Positions 47,169 through 62,635 of a stretch of 64,000 nt of DNA are shown here, piece after piece; the stretch's first letter is position 1; each line of letters opens with the position of its first letter. The stretch spans positions 17,253,339 to 17,317,338 of the forward strand of contig NC_044398.1 in assembly GCF_006542625.1 (NCBI RefSeq). The letters are read 5' to 3'. The DNA comes from Nomascus leucogenys (lineage: Eukaryota; Chordata; Mammalia; Primates; Hylobatidae). The notes beneath the pieces are model-generated. The model searched no databases. It saw only the letters and a list, made by a program, of their open reading frames with translations, and had not been told where the DNA came from. Both the position numbers and the translations under genes were made by a program.

Positions 47169-48833
47169 CATGCTAATGAATAGGAAGAATCAATGTTGTG
47201 AAAATGGCCATACTGTCCGAAGTAATTTATAGATTCAATGCTATTCCCATCAAGCTACCATTAACATTCTTTACAGAAATAGAATAAAATATTTTAAAAT
47301 TAATATGGAACCAAAATAGAACTCGAATAGCCAATCCTAAGCAAAAAGAACAAAGCTAGAGGTATCACATTCCCTGACTTCAAACTCTACTACAGAGCTA
47401 CAGTAACCAAAACAGCACAGTACTGGTACATGAACAGACACATAGACCAATGGAACAGAATAGAGAACCCAGAAATAAGACTGCACACCTACAACCATCT
47501 GATATTCAACAAACCTGACAAAAATAAGGAATGGGGAAAGGATTCCCTACTTAATAAATGGTGCTGGGAGAACTGGCTAGCCCTAGGTAGAAAACTTAAA
47601 CTGGACCCCTTCCTTACACTATATATAAAAATCAACTCAAGATGGATTAAAGACTTAAATGTAAAACCCAAAATTATAAAAACCCTAGGAGAAAACCTAG
47701 GCAGTACTATTCAGGACACAGGCACAAACAAAGATTTCATGATGAAGATGCTAAAAACAACTGCAACGAAAGCAAAAATTGACAAATGGGATCTAATTAA
47801 ACTAAAGAGCTTCTGCACAGCAAAAGAAACTATCATCAAGTGAACAGATAACCTACAGAATGGGAGAAAATTTTTGGAAACTATGTATCTCACAAAGGTC
47901 TAATATCCAGCATTTAAAAGGAACTTAAATTTACCAAAAAAAAAAAAAAAAAAAGCCACTACAAAGTAGGCAAAGGACTGAACAGACACTTCTCAAAAGA
48001 CATACATGCATGTGGCCAACAAACATATGAAAAAAAGCTCAACATCACTGATCAGTAGAGAAATGCAAATCAAAACCACAATGAAATACCATCTCACGCC
48101 AATCATAATGGCGACTATTAAAAAGTCCAGAAACAACAGATGCTGGCAAGGTTGCAGAGAAATAGGAACGCTTTTACGCTGTTGGTGGGAGTGTAAGTTA
48201 GTTTAACCATTGTGGAAGACAGTGTGGCGATTCCTCAGAGATCTAGAGGCAGAACTACAATTTGACCCAGCAATCCCATTAATGGTTATATACCCAAAGG
48301 AATATAAATCATTCTATTATAAAGATACATGCATGTGTATGTTCATTGCAGCACTATTCATAATAGCAAAGACATGGAATTAACTCAAATGCCCATCAAT
48401 GATAGACTGGATAAAGAAAATATAGTACACATACACTATGGAATACTATGCAGCCATAAAAAGGAAGAAGATCATGTCCTTTGCAGGAACACGGATGGAG
48501 TTGGAAGCTGTTATCCTCAGCAAACTAATGCAGGAACAGAAAACGAAACACCATGTGCTCTCACTTATAAGTGGGAGGTGAATGATGAGAACATATGAAC
48601 ACATTGAGGGGAATAACACACACTGGAGGCTGTTAGGGGTGGGGGTGGGGTAGGGGGAGGGAAAGCATCAGGAAGAATAGCTAAGGGATTCTGGGCTTAA
48701 TACCTAAGTGTTGGGTTGATTGTGCAGCAAACCATCAAGGCAAATGTTTACCTATGTAACAAACCTGCAAATCTTGCACACATACCCTGGAACTTAAAAT
48801 AAAAGTTGAAGGACAAATATTTTTTAAAAAGAA

Positions 48834-49582
48834 ATGCAAATCAAAGCCACAATGAGATACCATCTCACACCAGTCAGAATGGCTACTGTTAAAAAGTCAA
48901 AAAATAACAGATGCTGGAGTGGTGGAGAAGGAGGAACACTTATACACTGTTGGTGAGAGTGGAAATTAGTTCAACCATTGTGGAAGACAGTGTGGCAATT
49001 CCTCAAAGACCTAAAGACAAAAATACTGCTGGACCCAGCAATCCCATTACTGAGTATATAGCCAAAGGAATACCAATCATTCTGTAATAAGACTCATGCA
49101 CACGTATGTTTACTGCAGCACTATTCACAATAGAAAAGATATAGAATCAACATAAATGCCCACCAAAGATAGACTGGATTAAAAAATGTGGTACATATAC
49201 ACAATGGAATACTATGCAGCCGTAAAAAGGAATGAGATCATGTCACTTGCAGGGACATGGATAGAGTCGGAGGCCATTATCCTTAGCAAACCAACACAGG
49301 AACTGAAAACCAAACACCAAATTTTCACTTAGAAGTGGGAGCTAAATGATAATAACACATAGACACATGGGGGGAACAACACACACTGGGTCTTGTCAAA
49401 GGGCAAGGGGTGGGAGGAGGGAGAGGATGAGGAAGAATAGCTAGTGGATGCTGAGCTTAATACCTGGGTGATGGAATGATCTGTGGAGCAAACCACCATG
49501 GCACACATTTACCTACGTAACAAATCTGCACAACCTGTACATGTACCCCTGAACTTAAAATAAAAGTTGGAAATATAAAAAA
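48834..49582 (+). mobile_element. L1-L: 5'-truncated L1PA8-16-like 3' end
   Basis: Starts in the ORF2 C-terminal domain ('gaaatgcaaatcaaagccac') and ends 'gaacttaaaataaaagttgg'. It lies directly behind the L1-K tail. Confidence 0.85.
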
Positions 49583-49584
49583 TA

Positions 49585-50390
49585 GTGTTGGCAAGAGTAC
49601 AGAGAAAAGGGCGCTCTTCCACACTGTTGGTCAGAATGTAAATTAGTACAGCCTTAAGGATGATGCTTCCCCCCACCAAAAAAAAAAAAAAAACACAGAA
49701 ATAAAGCTACCATATGATCCAGCAATCCCAATATGTAATAAAGTATATTCCACTACTAGGTATATGCCCAAAGTAAATGAATCAGTATTTCAAAGAGATT
49801 TCTGCTCCCCTATGTTCACTGCAACCAAGATACAAAATCAACCTAAGTGTCCATCCACAGATGAGTAGACAAAGAAAATGTGGTATACATACACAGGGGA
49901 ATCTGTTCAGCCTTAAAAACAAAGGAAAGCTTTTGATTTGCCACAACATTGATAAGTCTGGAGAACATTATGTTACATAAAATTAGCCAGGCATAGAAAG
50001 ACAAATACTGCATGATCAAACTTACGTGTGGAAGCCAAAAAAGTCAAACTCATAGAAGCAGAGTAAAAATAGTGGTTAACAGAGGCTGGGAGTGAGGAGA
50101 TGGGTTACCCAGAAAAGCGCTCATGAAAGGATACAAAATTTCAGTTAGACATGAAGAATAAGTTCAAGAAATGTACAGCATGAGGACCACAGTTAATGGC
50201 AATGAGTTGTATACCTTAAATTTCCAAAGACAGCAGATTTTAAGTGTTCTCATTATAAAAAAATGAAAAGTATATGAAGTCATGTGTATGCTAATTAGCT
50301 TGATTTAATCATTCCACAATGTCTACATATTTCAAAACATCATGTTGTATGCCATAAATATATACAATTTTTGTCAAGTAAAAATTTTAA
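49585..50390 (+). mobile_element. L1MA-type 3' end
   Basis: ORF2 C-terminal sequence ('ccagcaatcccaatatgtaa') and an L1MA 3' UTR ('atgaagaataagttcaagaa', 'tatacaatttttgtcaag'). Older than the L1-J that encloses it. An A-run at 49678-49693 disrupts it. Confidence 0.75.
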
Positions 50391-51363
50391 AGGGCCGAAT
50401 TTACTCAAAGGTTAATTTAATATGACCAAAACTGAGTGGTTCAAGGGATTTGCTTATAGGCATTTTTGGTCATTGACTCAATTCCTTTTTATGGTCATAG
50501 TTTTTAGTAACTTGGCTCTGTGTAGCAGCCCATTCCAAATGAGGATCTGTACCCTGTTATATTTCTGTTTTGTCCACAACTGAGAAGAATATTCATTAGA
50601 TTGTGTATCTGAGTTGGGGGAATGTCTCGTGCTTCTAGAAAACTCTATGACAACTGTAGATCAATGCACAGTTTTCTGCCTTGAAACTTGAAATTTCAAT
50701 TGTAAGACAATATTAAATAGAATAAAAAATGATACTCTGGCAAATACAACAGGGTTTTCCTTTTTTGTGGGAGTGTCAGGTTTTGAGTTTTACAGGAGAA
50801 CTAGGCCTTCTATTTTTGATTTGACTTCCCAACTAACATCAAACTTAGAGCTCCATATCTGAGGGATAACTGGAATGGTGGTTGTGCAAAATATTTCTGT
50901 CTTGCATTTAAAGTTGTAACGAATTGATAGAAATCAATCTTACCAGCACTGGCTGTCATTTAATTCTTATTCTTAACTTTGGTGATAAAAAAAATAAATC
51001 TGTTGAATCTGTGCAAAGAAGCCTTTCTGAGACTAAAATGGTAGCTAAAATTCTTTCTGTAATTAACTTCTGCCTTGTGTGTCAATGTTCTTTAGAATAT
51101 AAATGATTTTGTAAACACTTGACAGCAATTTGTTTAATTTGGAAGGGCACAAAGTACAATCCATTGAGTTGGCAAATGCAACATCCTTCTAAATATTTTT
51201 CCTAAAACATCAAGTATATTATATGTATTTAAATTTATATTCCAACACTTTTCTGAGAAAGTGTAATTTTTAATTATGACCTAAGTCTGACTATATGCAT
51301 GTCTTTGCCTTCTTGTTTCAGGCATTCATTAGCAATTTTAATAGAATTTTAATAAACTTTAAC
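50391..51363 (+). other. About 950 bp of single-copy DNA inside L1-J
   Basis: No repeat recognised. It ends in AATAAA (51351-51356) and an A-rich stretch directly before L1-J ORF1 resumes. Candidate for transduced or duplicated genomic sequence. The frame at 50924-51106 has no recognisable content. Confidence 0.6.
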
Positions 51364-51945
51364 AAAAAGAAAAATGAACAAAACATCTGAGAAATATGAG
51401 ATTATGTAAAGAGACCAAATCTATGATTCATCAGCATTCCTAAGAGATAAGGAGAGAGAATAAGCAACTTGTAAAATACATTTGAGGACACAGTCATGAA
51501 AACTCCTCTAGTGTCACTACAGACATTGACATGCAAATCCAAGAAATACAGAGAATCTCAGCCAGATACTATACAAGATGACCATACCCAAGGCACATAG
51601 TCATCAGAATCACCAAGATCAATGCAAAAGAAGAAATCTAAAAGGCAGCTAGAGAGAAGGTGCAGGTCACCTACAGAGGGAATCCCACTAGGCTAGAAGC
51701 AGGTTTCTCAGAAAAAACCTTACAAGCCAGAAGAGATTAGGGGCCTCTTTTCAGTGTCCTTAAAGAAAGGAAATTCCAACCAAAAATTTTATATCCTACT
51801 AAACTAAGCTTCATAACTGAAGGAGAAATAAGATGCTTCTCTGACAAGCAAATGCTGAGGGAATACGTTTAAACTAGAGTAGCCTTACAAGAGGTCCTTA
51901 AGGGAGTTCTAAATATGAATTCAAAAGAATGACACCTGCCACCAC
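51364..51945 (+). pseudogene. L1-J ORF1 pseudogene, C-terminal part
   Basis: 'tgagaaatatgagattatgt' to 'gggagttctaaatatgaa', covering RRM and C-terminal domain. It continues the N-terminal part at 41051-41483. Many stops, for example in 'tctaaaaggcagctag'. Confidence 0.75.
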
Positions 51946-52014
51946 AAATACACACTTAAGCACATAGCTCACAGGCACTATAAAGCAACTACACAAGAAC
52001 CAGCTAACAATACA

Positions 52015-54535
52015 ATGATAGAATCAAAATCACACATATCAATAATAACCTTGAATGTAAACGGGCTAAACAGCCCACTCAAAAGACACAGAGTGGCAGG
52101 CTGGATAAAAAGACAAGACCCAACCAACCTGTTGTTTTCAAGAGACCATCTTACATGTAATGACACCCACAAACTCAACGTAAAAGCATGCAGTAAGATC
52201 TACCATGCAAACAGAAAACAAAAAAGAGCAGGTGTCACCATTCCTCATCATTCATTCATTCTTCATCATTCAATTTTCATTCTTCATCTTTCATAATCCA
52301 TTCTTCATTCATTCATTATTATTCACTCGTCATTCATTCATTCATCAGATAAAACAGACTTTAAACACATAAAAATTAAGGACAATGAAGGGCATTGCAT
52401 AATAATAAAGGATAAAGTCCAACAAGAAGCCTTAACTATACTAAATATATACATACCCAACTTTGGAGCACACAGATTTATAAAACAACTTCTTCTTGGC
52501 CTAAGAAAACACTTAAACAACCACACAATAATAGTGGGAGACTTCAACACCCTACTGACATTAGATCACCAAAGCACAAAACTAACAAAGAAACTCTGGA
52601 CTTCAACTCAACACTTGACCAAATGGGCCTATAAAGCACTCCATCCAACAACCACAGAATATGCATTCTTCTCATGTGCACACAGAACATATTCAAAGAT
52701 CAACCACATGCTCAGTCATAAAGCAGGCCTCAATAAATTCAGAAAGAAATTGAAACTATACCAAGTATACTCTCAAACCACAGTGTAATAAAAATAGACA
52801 TCAATACCAAAATGATCTCTCAAAATTACACAAATAAATGGAAAGTAAACAACTTACTCCTGGATAACTCCTGGGTGAACATAGAAATTAAGGCAGAAAT
52901 TTAAAAAATTATTTGAAGTTAATGAAAATAGGAATACAACTTACCAAAATCTCTGAGATATAGCCAAAGCAATGTTAAGAGGAAAATTAATAGTCCTAAA
53001 ATGCCTCCATCAAGAAGTTAGAAAGGTCTCAAATTAACAAACTAACTTTGCACCTAAAGGAACAAGAAAGAAAGAGAACAAACCAACCCCAAAGCTAGCA
53101 AAAGAAAAGAAACAACTAAAATTAAAGAAGATCTTAATGAAATTGAGATGCAATAACCCATACAAAGATCAATGAAACCAAGAGTTGGTTCTTCGAAAAA
53201 CTAACTAAGACTGGTGGACTCCCTAACTAGATTAACAAAGAAAAAGGAAGAGACTATCCAAATAAGCAAAATCAGAAACAACACAAATGATATTACAACT
53301 GATCCCACAGAAATACAAAAGATCCTCAGAGACTACAATGAACAACTCTAGGCACACAAATTAGAAAATCTAAAGGAAATGGATAAATTCCTGGAAGCAC
53401 ACAATCTCCAAAGATTGAATCATGAAGAAATTGAAACTCTGAATAGACCAATTTCAACTTCTGAAATTGAATCAGTAATAAAGAACCTACCAAGGCAAAA
53501 AAGCCCTAGACCAAGTGAATTCACACCCCAATTCTACCAGACATACAAACAAGAACTGATACTAATCCTACTGAAGCTATTCCAAAAAATTGAGGAGCAG
53601 GGGCTCCTCCCTAACTCATTCTATAAGACAAGCATCAGCCTGATATCAAAATCAGGCAGAGATACAACAACAATAACAAACTTCAGATTAATATCCCTCA
53701 GAAACACAGATGCAAAAATCTTCAACAAATACTAGCAAATTGAATCTAGCAGCACATCAAAAAGTTAATACACCATAATCAAGTAGGCTTTATTCTTGAG
53801 ATTCAATACTGAAATCACATTTGTTGATTTGCGTTTGTTGCATATGTTGCAAATCAACAAATATGATTCACCACACAAATAGAATCAAGAGCAAAAACTA
53901 TAGAATCATCTCAATAGATGCAGAAAAACCTTTTGATAAAATTCAACATTTCTTCATGATAAAAACCCTCAATAAAAAAAGGAACATACCTCAAAATAAT
54001 AAGAGCCATCCAGGCAAACCCACAGCCAACATCAGACTGAATGGGCAAATGATGGAAATATTTCCCTTGAGAACTAGAACAAGACAAGGCTGCCTACTCT
54101 CACCACTTCTCTTCAACATAGTACTGGAAGTCCTTGCCAAATCAATCAGGCAAGAGAAAGAAAAAAAAGGAATTTGAAGAGGAAAAGAAGTCAAACTCTT
54201 TTTGATGACGATATGATTTTATACCTAGAAAACTCTAAAGACTGCTAAAAGGTTCCAAGAATTAATAAGCAACTTTAGCAAAGTTTCAGGATAAAATCAA
54301 TGTACAAAAATCAGTATCATTTCTATACACCAGCAACATCCAGGCTGAGAGTAAAATCTAGAACACAATTCCACTTACAATAGCCACAAATAAAATGAAG
54401 TATCTAGGAATACAGCTAACCAGGAGGTGAAAGATCTCTATCAGGAGAACAACAAAATATTGGTGAAAGAAATCAGTGATAATGCAAATAAATGGAGAAA
54501 CATTCCATACTCATGAATTGAAAGAATCAGTATTG
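52015..54535 (+). pseudogene. L1-J ORF2 pseudogene, 5' part
   Basis: Starts MIESKSHISIITLNVNGLN. The usual QETHLT reads SRDHLT, so the catalytic endonuclease Glu is lost. A (CATT)n tract of about 105 bp sits in the endonuclease at 52242-52346. RT pieces: 53379-53735 (KSPRPSEF in place of the usual SPGPDGF) and 53821-54177, which contains RQGCLLSPLLFN. Sequence continues past FADD-region text near 54200 to the L1-P insertion. Confidence 0.8.
52242..52346 (+). repeat. (CATT)n/(TTCA)n tract inside ORF2
   Basis: Imperfect tetranucleotide array with interruptions (cttcatctttcataatcc). L1 consensus has only a short 'cattctcatatcagat' here. Confidence 0.93.
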
Positions 54536-54545
54536 GTTTTTTTTT

Positions 54546-54605
54546 GCAAGAGGATCCTTTAATTGTAAAATCGCACCTTGACAGCTCTTCAGATTCAGTT
54601 AAATC
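54546..54605 (-). other. 3'-transduced tag of L1-P
   Basis: A 60-bp non-L1 segment between two A-tracts. On the minus strand ATTAAA (54558-54563) stands 12 nt before the poly(A) site. It should match the flank of the source L1. Confidence 0.82.
54558..54563 (-). terminator. Poly(A) signal ATTAAA of the L1-P tag
   Basis: Minus-strand ATTAAA, the second commonest poly(A) signal, at the right distance from the A-tract. Confidence 0.7.
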
Positions 54606-54828
54606 TTTTTTATTATTATTATTATACTTTTAAGTTTTAGGGTATATGTGCAGAATGTGCAGGTTTGTTACATATGTATCCATGTGCCATGTTGGTGTGC
54701 TGCACCCATTAACTCGTCATTTAGCATTAGGTATATCTCCTAATGCTCTCCTCCCCCCCCCGCCCCCAACCCCACAACAGGCCCTGGTGTGTGATGTTCC
54801 CCTTCCTGTGTCCAGGTGTTCTCATTGT

Positions 54829-58634
<3,806 letters not shown>

Positions 58635-58697
58635 TATGATGTTAGCTGGTTATTTTCCTCGTTAGTTGATGCAGTTTCATCCTAGCCTCGGTGGTCT

Positions 58698-59685
58698 TTA
58701 CAATTTGGCATGTTTTTGCAGTGGCTGGTACCAGTTGTTCCTTTCCATGTTTAGTGCTTCCTTCAGGAGCTCTTTTAGGGCAGGCCTGGTGGTGACAAAA
58801 TCTCTCAGCATGTGCTTGTCTGTAAAGTATTTTATTTCTCCTTCACTTGTGAAGCTTACTTTGGCTGGATATGAAATTCTGGGTTGAGTGGCCCCCACTC
58901 TCTTCTGACTTGTAGAGTTTCTGCCGAGAGATCAGCCATTAGTCTGATGGGCTTCCCTTTGTGGGTAACCCAACCTTTCTCTCTGGCCGCCCTTAACATT
59001 TTTTCCTTCATTTCAACTTTGGTGAATCTGACAATTATGTGTCTTGGAGTTGCTCTTCTCGAGGAGTATCTTTGTGGCGTTCTCTGTATTTCCTGAATCT
59101 GAATGTTGGCCTGCCTTGCTAGATTGGGGAAGTTCTTCTGGATAATATCTTGCAGAGTGTTTTCAACTTGGTTCCATTCTCCCCGTCGCTTTCAGGTACA
59201 TCAATCAGACATAGGTTTGGTCTTTTCACATAGTCCAATATTTCTTGGAGGCTTTGTTCATTTCTTTTTATTCTTTTTTCTCTAAACTTCCCTTCTCGCT
59301 TCATTTCATTCATTTCATCTTCCATCACTGATACCCTTTCTTCCAGTTGATCGCATCAGCTACTGAGGCTTCTGCATTCTTCACGTAGTTCTCAAAACTT
59401 GGCTTTCAGCTCCACCAGCTCCTTCAAGCACTTCTCTGCATTGGTTATTTTAGTTACACATTCGTCTAATTTTTTTTCAAAGTTTTTAACTTCTTTGCCA
59501 TTGGTTTGAATTGCCTCCTGTAGCTCGGTGTAGTTTGATCGTCTGAAGCCTTCTTCTCTCAACTCGTCAAAGTCATTCTCCGTCCAGCTTTCTTCCATTG
59601 CTGGTGAGGAACTGCGTTCCTTTGGAGGAGGAGAGGTGCTCTGCTTTTTACAGTTTCCAGTTTTTCTGGTCTGTTTTCTCCCCAC
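58698..59685 (-). pseudogene. L1-P ORF1 pseudogene
   Basis: Start at 59685 (MGRKQTRKTGNCKKQ). Open pieces are 59392-59685 (97 codons, N-terminus and coiled coil), 59119-59328 and 58698-58898 (C-terminus to QPLQKHAKL). Relative to L1-G about 27 bp are missing near 58889, plus a few single-base changes. The ORF1p role is RNA binding and trimerisation. Confidence 0.87.
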
Positions 59686-60261
59686 CTTTGTAGTTTTTTC
59701 TACTTTTGGTCTTTGATGATGGTGATGTACAGATGGGTTTTTGGTGTGGACGTCCTTTCTGTTTGCTAGTTTTCCTTCTAACAGACAGTACCCTCAGCTG
59801 CAGGTCTGTTGGAGTTTACTAGAGGTCCATGCCAGACCCTGTTTGCCTGGGTGTCAGCAGCGGTGGCTGCAGAACAGCGTATTTTCATGAACCACAAATT
59901 CAGCTGTCTGATCGTTCCTCTGGAAGTTTTGTCTCAGAGGAGTACCTGGCTGAGTGAGGTGTCAGTCTGTCCCTACTGGGGGGTGCCTCCCAGTTATGCT
60001 GCTCAGGGGTCAGGGACCCACTTAAGGAGTCAGTCTGCCCGTTCTCAGATCTCCAGCTGCGTGCTGGGAGAACCACTACTCTCTTCAAAGCTGTCAGACA
60101 GGGACATTTAAGTCTGAAGAGGTTCCTGCTGAATTTTTGTTTGTCTGTGCCTTGCCCCCAGAGGTGGAGCCTACAGAGGCAGGCAGACCTCCTTGAGCTG
60201 TGGTGGGCTCCACCCAGTTCGAGCTTCCTGGCTGCTTTGTTTACCTAAGCAAGCCTGGGCA

Positions 60262-60621
60262 ATGGCGGGCGCCCCTCCCCCAGCCTCGCTGCCGCCTTGC
60301 AGTTTGATCTCAGACTGCTGTGCTAGCAATCAGCGAGACTCCATGGGTATAGGACCCTCCAAGCCAGGTGCGGGATATAATCTCCTGGTGTGCCGTTTTT
60401 TAAGCCCGTCAGAAAAGCGCAGTATTAGGGTGGGAGTGACCCGATTTTCCAGGTACCATCCTTCACCCCTTTCTTCGACTAGGAAAGTGAACTCCCTGAC
60501 CCCTTGCACTTCCCAGGTGAGGCAATGCCTTGCCCTGATTCGGCTCACGCACGGTGCACTGCACCCACTGTCCTGCACCCACTGTTTGGCACTCCCTAGT
60601 GAGATGGACCCAGTACCTTAG
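60262..60621 (+). CDS. L1 ORF0 (antisense) of L1-P
   Basis: The ORF0-type start MAGAPPPASLPPCSLISDCC is at 60262, about 445 nt from the element's 5' end. The frame runs 119 codons from this ATG, ending ALPSEMDPVP, and is also open for 23 codons upstream from 60193. It lies in the strand driven by the L1 antisense promoter. ORF0 of human-specific L1 is about 71 residues; this one is longer but stops inside the 5' UTR, unlike the L1-G copy. Expression is not shown by sequence. Confidence 0.5.
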   Translation: MAGAPPPASLPPCSLISDCCASNQRDSMGIGPSKPGAGYNLLVCRFLSPSEKRSIRVGVTRFSRYHPSPLSSTRKVNSLTPCTSQVRQCLALIRLTHGALHPLSCTHCLALPSEMDPVP

Positions 60622-60693
60622 ATGGAAATGCAGAAATCACCCATCTTCTGCGTCGTTCACGCTGGAAGCTGTAGACTGGAGCTGTTCCTATTC

Positions 60694-60702
60694 GGCCATC
60701 TT
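60694..60702 (-). promoter_or_regulatory. YY1-type site at the L1-P 5' edge
   Basis: Minus-strand AAGATGGCC within the first nucleotides of the element. Confidence 0.75.
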
Positions 60703-60712
60703 GGCTCCACCA

Positions 60713-62401
60713 ACAATCAATATTGTTAAAATGACCCTACTGCCTAAAGCAATTTACAGAGTTAATGCTATTCCTGTCAAACTACTAATGTCATTGTTTA
60801 CAGAATTAGAAAACACTATTTTAAAATTCATATAGAACCACAAAGAGTGTGAATAGCCAAAACAATACTAAGCAAAAGGAAAAAAGACAGAGACATTACA
60901 GTACCCAACAAGAAACTGTACTACAAGGATATGGTAATCAAAACAGCATGGTATTGGCACAAAAATAGAAACATAGACCAATTGAACAGGTTAGAGAACC
61001 CAGAAATAAAGCTGCATACCTACAACTATCTGATATTTAACAAGGCTGACAAAAATAAGCAATGGGGAAAGGACTCCCTATTCATTAAATGGTGCTGGGT
61101 TAACTGGCTAGCCATATGCAGAAGACTGAAGCTGGGCCCATACTTTTTACCATATACAAGAATGAACTCAAAATAGATTAAAGATTTAAATGTAAATCCT
61201 CAAACTATAAAAATCCTAGAAGAAAACCCAGGAAATAGTCTTCTCAACATTGGCCTTGGCAAAGAATTTATGGCTAAGTCCCCAAATGCAATTGCAATAA
61301 AAACAAAAATACAGTGAGAACTAATTAAACTAAAGAGCTTCTGCATGGCAAAAGAAACTATGAACAGAGCAAACAGACAACTTATATAATGATATGAGAT
61401 ATTTGCAAACAAGGCATCCAACAAAGCCTAATATCCAGAATCTATAGTAAAAAATAAATAACAAGCAGAAAATAACCCCATTAAAAAGTGGACAAATGGC
61501 CAGGCGTGGTGGCTCACGCCTGTAATCCCAGCACTTTGGGAGGCCAAGGAGGTTGGTTCACGAGGTCAGGAGATCGAGACCATCCTGGCTAACACGGTGA
61601 AACCCTGTCTCTACTAAAAATACAAAAAAATAGCTGGGCATGGTGGCAGGCACCTGTAGTCCCAGCTACTTGGGAGACTGAGGCAGAGAATGGCGTGAAC
61701 CTGGGGGGTGGAGCTTGCAGTGAGCCGAGATCGCGCCACTGCACTCCAGCCCGGGCGACAGAGAGTCTCTACTCCATCTCAAAAAAAAACAAGTGGACAA
61801 AGGTCATGAACAGACACTTCTCAAAAGAGGATAAGTGGCCAACAAACATATGAAAAAATACTCCACACCACTAATTATCAGAGAAATGCAAGTCAAAACC
61901 ACAATGAAATTCTACCTTACACCAGTCAGGATGGCTATTATTAAAGAGTCAAAAAAACAACAGATGCAGAAGCTGCAGAGAAAAGGAAATGCTTATACTC
62001 TGCTGGTAGGAATGTAATTAGTACGGCCACTGTGGAAAGCAATGGTGAGATTTCTCAAATAATTTAAAACATAGCTACCATTAGACCCAGCAATCCCATT
62101 ACTGGGTATATACTCGAAGGAAAATAAATCATTCTACCAAAAAGACACATGTACTTGTACATTCATCACTGTGCTAGTCACAATAGCAAAGACATAGAAT
62201 CAACCCAGGTGCCCATCAATGGTAGATTGGATAAAGAAAAAATAGTACATATACACCATGGAATACTGTGTAGCCATAAAAAAAAAGAAAATGTGACTTT
62301 TGCAGCAACATGGATGGAGCCCTTGGAGGTCATAATCCTAAGCAAATTAATGCAGGAACATATAACCAAATACCATGTTTGCACTTATAAGTGGGAGCTA
62401 A
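60713..62401 (+). pseudogene. L1-J ORF2 pseudogene, 3' part
   Basis: 'atcaatattgttaaaatgac' resumes ORF2 after L1-P. 60931-61176 is open (NRNIDQLNRLENPEIKLHTY). The Cys-rich domain near 61980 is degraded. The natural TAA is near 62399. The AluY at 61498-61790 interrupts it. Confidence 0.8.
61498..61790 (+). mobile_element. AluY/AluSc-like element
   Basis: 'ggccaggcgtggtggctcac', 'gagatcgagaccatcctggc' and 'ggagcttgcagtgagccgag'. Target duplication AAGTGGACAAA at 61486-61496 and 61791-61801. Confidence 0.95.
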
Positions 62402-62635
62402 GCCTTGTGCACACATGGACATCAATATGGGAAAAATAGACATTGTGGACTCCTAGAGGGTGGAAGGCAGGGGATAGTGGGTTAAAAAGCTACCTACGAG
62501 GTACTAGGCTCACTACAACAGTGGACAGGATCTATACCCCAAACCTCGGCATTATGCAATATTCCCATGTAACAAATCTGCACATGTATCCCCTGTATCT
62601 AAAAGCTGAAATTAAATAATAACAACAATAAAAAG

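Larger units (their letters stand above)
44232..48583 (+). pseudogene. L1-K ORF2 pseudogene with LTR insertion and tandem duplication
   Basis: ORF2 starts at 44232 (MITGSNPYIKVLTLN). The endonuclease glutamate motif reads QEMHL rather than QETHL. 44749-45009 is open until the MaLR LTR cuts in. The RT region is heavily broken; the FADD segment near 46684 is out of frame. A 174-bp tandem duplication lies at 46821-47168. The C-terminal domain has a 137-codon open run at 47430-47843 (DKPDKNKEWGKDSLLNKW-type sequence), followed by the Cys-rich region at 48006-48206. No protein is possible. Confidence 0.82.
41484..48830 (+). mobile_element. L1-K: full-length L1PA8-16-like element
   Basis: The 5' UTR starts near 41484 ('agtgggctgagacatcca'). 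ORF1 starts at 43146, ORF2 at 44232, and the 3' UTR ends at about 48815-48830 ('gaacttaaaataaaagttga'). A MaLR LTR (44967-45343) interrupts ORF2. Without it the element is nearly 7 kb, long because of the repeated 5' UTR. The 3' UTR text 'ggaagaatagctaaggg' and 'accatcaaggcaaatgttt' fits L1PA10-16. It sits inside the older L1-J. Confidence 0.85.
59686..60707 (-). promoter_or_regulatory. L1-P 5' UTR with sense and antisense promoter
   Basis: A complete 1022-bp L1PA leader, similar in length and text to that of L1-G, so both probably keep the segment of about 129 bp lost in the youngest human L1s. Inference from length. Confidence 0.75.
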
